Assembly: GCA_947454295.1 (NCBI GenBank)
Contig: CANGMO010000008.1
Coordinates: 1 to 16,436, forward strand
Source: Verrucomicrobiota bacterium
GTDB taxonomy: Bacteria > Verrucomicrobiota > Verrucomicrobiia > Limisphaerales > UBA9464
Reading direction: 5' to 3'
DNA length: 16,436 nucleotides
A program made the translations under genes and the position numbers. Positions 14,707-16,436 of the stretch are shown here, one piece after another (position 1 is the stretch's first letter; the number at the start of each line of letters is the position of its first letter). The notes beneath the pieces were generated by a model. That model made no database searches, was not told the DNA's origin, and saw only the letters and a program-made list of their open reading frames with translations.

Positions 14707-16436
14707 CTATTGGCGGACGGTGGTGGGGAGGATCACGGTGACGCGGCCGACGGTGCGGGTGAGAACCGGGCGGGCGGGATTGCGGCGGCGGTCGTCCTCC
14801 TCGGTGTCGCCCTTCGAGGCGACGGTGGTGGTCTTGGTATCGCTGCTGGAGGCGCTGGCGGCCGAGGCGGTCGCGCCGGCGACGTTTGCCGCCGCAAATC
14901 CGACCTGACCCGACGTGCTGGCGCCGCTGGTCGAGACGTTCTGCGACAGGAGGGCGGCTTCCACGGCGCTGCCTGAGGCGCTCACGCTGCCAATGCCCAC
15001 CACGGTGCCCGAAATCGTGCCGCCCGCGCTGACATTCACGTTGCCCTGCGCGAGGGCGGTGACGTTCACGCTCTGGGGCGTGTTGATGTTGATGTTGCCG
15101 GTGGCGAACACCACCCCAACGACCGGACCGGTGGCTTCGAGCGACACGTTGCCGCCGATCACGCCCGACTTGCTGGCATCGATGCTGCCGGAAAATCCGG
15201 GATCGCCATCGGCGGGCTTGGTTCCCGCAACCAGCCGGACGCTGGAGCCGGAGGTCGGCGTTCCGTTGAACGAGGCCTGAACCACACCGCCGGCGCGGGC
15301 CAGGATGTCCCCGCGCGGGGTGGAGACCGCGACGTTGCCCACCGTGGCGGTACCGTAGGAGAAGGTCGTGGCGAGAATGCCGCTGCCCGGGATGTAGTCG
15401 GTGAAAGTCTCGACCGCGTGCGTGAGGGGATCGACGCGAACCTGCTCCACGTTCTGCAAACTGAGTCCACCGGATCCGGCGTCCACGTTGCCGGTTCGCG
15501 AACTGACGGTGACGGCGCCGCCGTCGTAGGAGGCGATCCGGGATCCGTTCAGGAGGATGTCCTTGGTGGCGGTGACGCTTACGTCGCTACCCGCCGAGCT
15601 GTAGATGCCGCGAGCCTGATCCGAGGCCGGGACGATGATGTTCGAGCCGACCTGGATGGATCCCCCGGAGTCGACGTCCAGGCTGCCGCCCGCCTTGGAG
15701 ACGATGGCTGACGAGAACATCACGATGTCACCGGAGGTCCGGATTTTCAGGTCCGCGCCCTTCGGGCTGTAAGGGGCGAGCCCCGCGTTGGCGCCGGCAC
15801 CGGTTGAGACTATGCCGACCGTGGCGCCGAGATCCATGGACCGCGCCGTCAGATCCAGACGCCCGGGACCTCCGATCTGGATGCCGTCGGGCGGACGGGC
15901 CGGCACGTCCTGGCTCAGTGCGTAGATCTGCTGCAGCACCACGGCCGGGACCAGTTGCGCGGCGACGGTAATGGGATTGCCCAGGTCATCCTGCAGCGGC
16001 ACGCCGAGCGCGTCATACTTCTGCACCTGAATCTGGAGCAGCTGGTTCAGGACATCGTCGGTGAGGCGTCCGCGATACCCGAGCGTGCGCGTCTTGGTGT
16101 CGTAGGTGAAGCTGACCCCCAGCACCGGCGGGATCGCCAAGTCCAGGAGCGTGAAGTCGGGTTCAGCGACGCCGGCCGGAAGGCTGACGAACGTGTAGTC
16201 GTTGCGGTTCCGAATGTCGCCGTCCACCACCAGTCGGGTGACATCGGACGCATGCAGATTCTGGCCGATGAACCCGGAGTTCACAAAATCCCCGCCGACG
16301 TGAAACGCCGTGGCCTTGGCGCTGGAAAGCAGGATGTCCTGCACGTCGCCACGGATGTCGAGTCGTGCCGGGGTGGGGTCGTCGAGATGAACCGGGACCG
16401 CGGCGTGGTCGCGCGGACCAAACTGGCCATCCTCGA
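14707..16436 (-). CDS. Filamentous-haemagglutinin-like giant surface protein, C-terminal part
   Basis: An open frame enters from the right edge and runs 575 codons to the stop at 14707-14709; no stop occurs up to 16436, so the N-terminus lies outside. The sequence is made of short beta-strand repeats typical of beta-helical exoproteins: repeated Gly-Asp-Ile and Asn-Val words (GNININTPQSVNV, GNVNVSAGGTISG, TPRGDILARAGG), and almost no cysteine. Best match by eye is the filamentous haemagglutinin family, where such stems are exported by a two-partner or autotransporter route and act in adhesion. The C-terminus lacks a recognisable beta-barrel. Instead an Ala/Ser-rich linker (about 14809-14925) and a charged DTEEDDRRRN stretch lead to a basic/hydrophobic tail, RPVLTRTVGRVTVILP. 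The exbB-exbD-tonB genes follow directly on the same strand. No transporter partner is visible. Confidence 0.8.
   Translation of the reverse strand, partial: EDGQFGPRDHAAVPVHLDDPTPARLDIRGDVQDILLSSAKATAFHVGGDFVNSGFIGQNLHASDVTRLVVDGDIRNRNDYTFVSLPAGVAEPDFTLLDLAIPPVLGVSFTYDTKTRTLGYRGRLTDDVLNQLLQIQVQKYDALGVPLQDDLGNPITVAAQLVPAVVLQQIYALSQDVPARPPDGIQIGGPGRLDLTARSMDLGATVGIVSTGAGANAGLAPYSPKGADLKIRTSGDIVMFSSAIVSKAGGSLDVDSGGSIQVGSNIIVPASDQARGIYSSAGSDVSVTATKDILLNGSRIASYDGGAVTVSSRTGNVDAGSGGLSLQNVEQVRVDPLTHAVETFTDYIPGSGILATTFSYGTATVGNVAVSTPRGDILARAGGVVQASFNGTPTSGSSVRLVAGTKPADGDPGFSGSIDASKSGVIGGNVSLEATGPVVGVVFATGNININTPQSVNVTALAQGNVNVSAGGTISGTVVGIGSVSASGSAVEAALLSQNVSTSGASTSGQVGFAAANVAGATASAASASSSDTKTTTVASKGDTEEDDRRRNPARPVLTRTVGRVTVILPTTVRQ

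Overview
The window is GC-rich and densely coded, with 12 complete or near-complete protein genes and one gene fragment at each edge. No rRNA, tRNA, CRISPR array or insertion sequence is visible. Protein style, the interspersed GGACAC/GATG-type intergenic repeats, short RGTCGAA arrays and the absence of Shine-Dalgarno motifs before almost every start suggest a member of the Verrucomicrobiota, perhaps a Pedosphaera/Limisphaera-like lineage. That assignment is inference from recalled features and was not tested by a search.

Layout. Left part (1-3400, + strand): the tail of an unidentified gene, an iron-dependent alcohol dehydrogenase, a 152-bp inverted-arm repeat, and aspS followed by a strong UUCG hairpin terminator. 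Positions 3449-4897 (- strand): a visibly AT-richer Fic-family gene, the best candidate for a horizontally acquired gene. Positions 4995-5843 (+): a TrmN6-like methyltransferase with an unusual SPPY motif. Then a convergent junction with a 7-bp tandem repeat and a hairpin.

Positions 6030-11470 (- strand): four genes in a row, which are (in transcription order) an OPT-family transporter, an Fe(II)/2-oxoglutarate aspartyl/asparaginyl beta-hydroxylase, a FIST sensory-domain protein and a secreted SMP-30/gluconolactonase-like protein. They share strand but no obvious single pathway. Positions 11671-12036 (+): a small orphan protein, divergent from the OPT gene and convergent with the next cluster.

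Right part (12044-16436, - strand): a cluster that reads, in transcription order, giant filamentous-haemagglutinin-like surface protein (C-terminal part only), ExbB/TolQ, ExbD/TolR, TonB/TolA-like transducer, second ExbD/TolR. This is the most interesting region: a proton-driven inner-membrane energiser placed directly behind a large beta-helical exoprotein, with no TonB-dependent receptor, TolB or Pal in view. The ExbB lacks the transmembrane glutamate expected in helix 3.

No gene-free stretch exceeds 300 bases. The four longest gaps are 1287-1514 (inverted-arm repeat plus a 14-bp palindrome), 5844-6029 (tandem repeat and hairpin), 11471-11670 (divergent promoter region) and 12500-12715 (second inverted-arm repeat).
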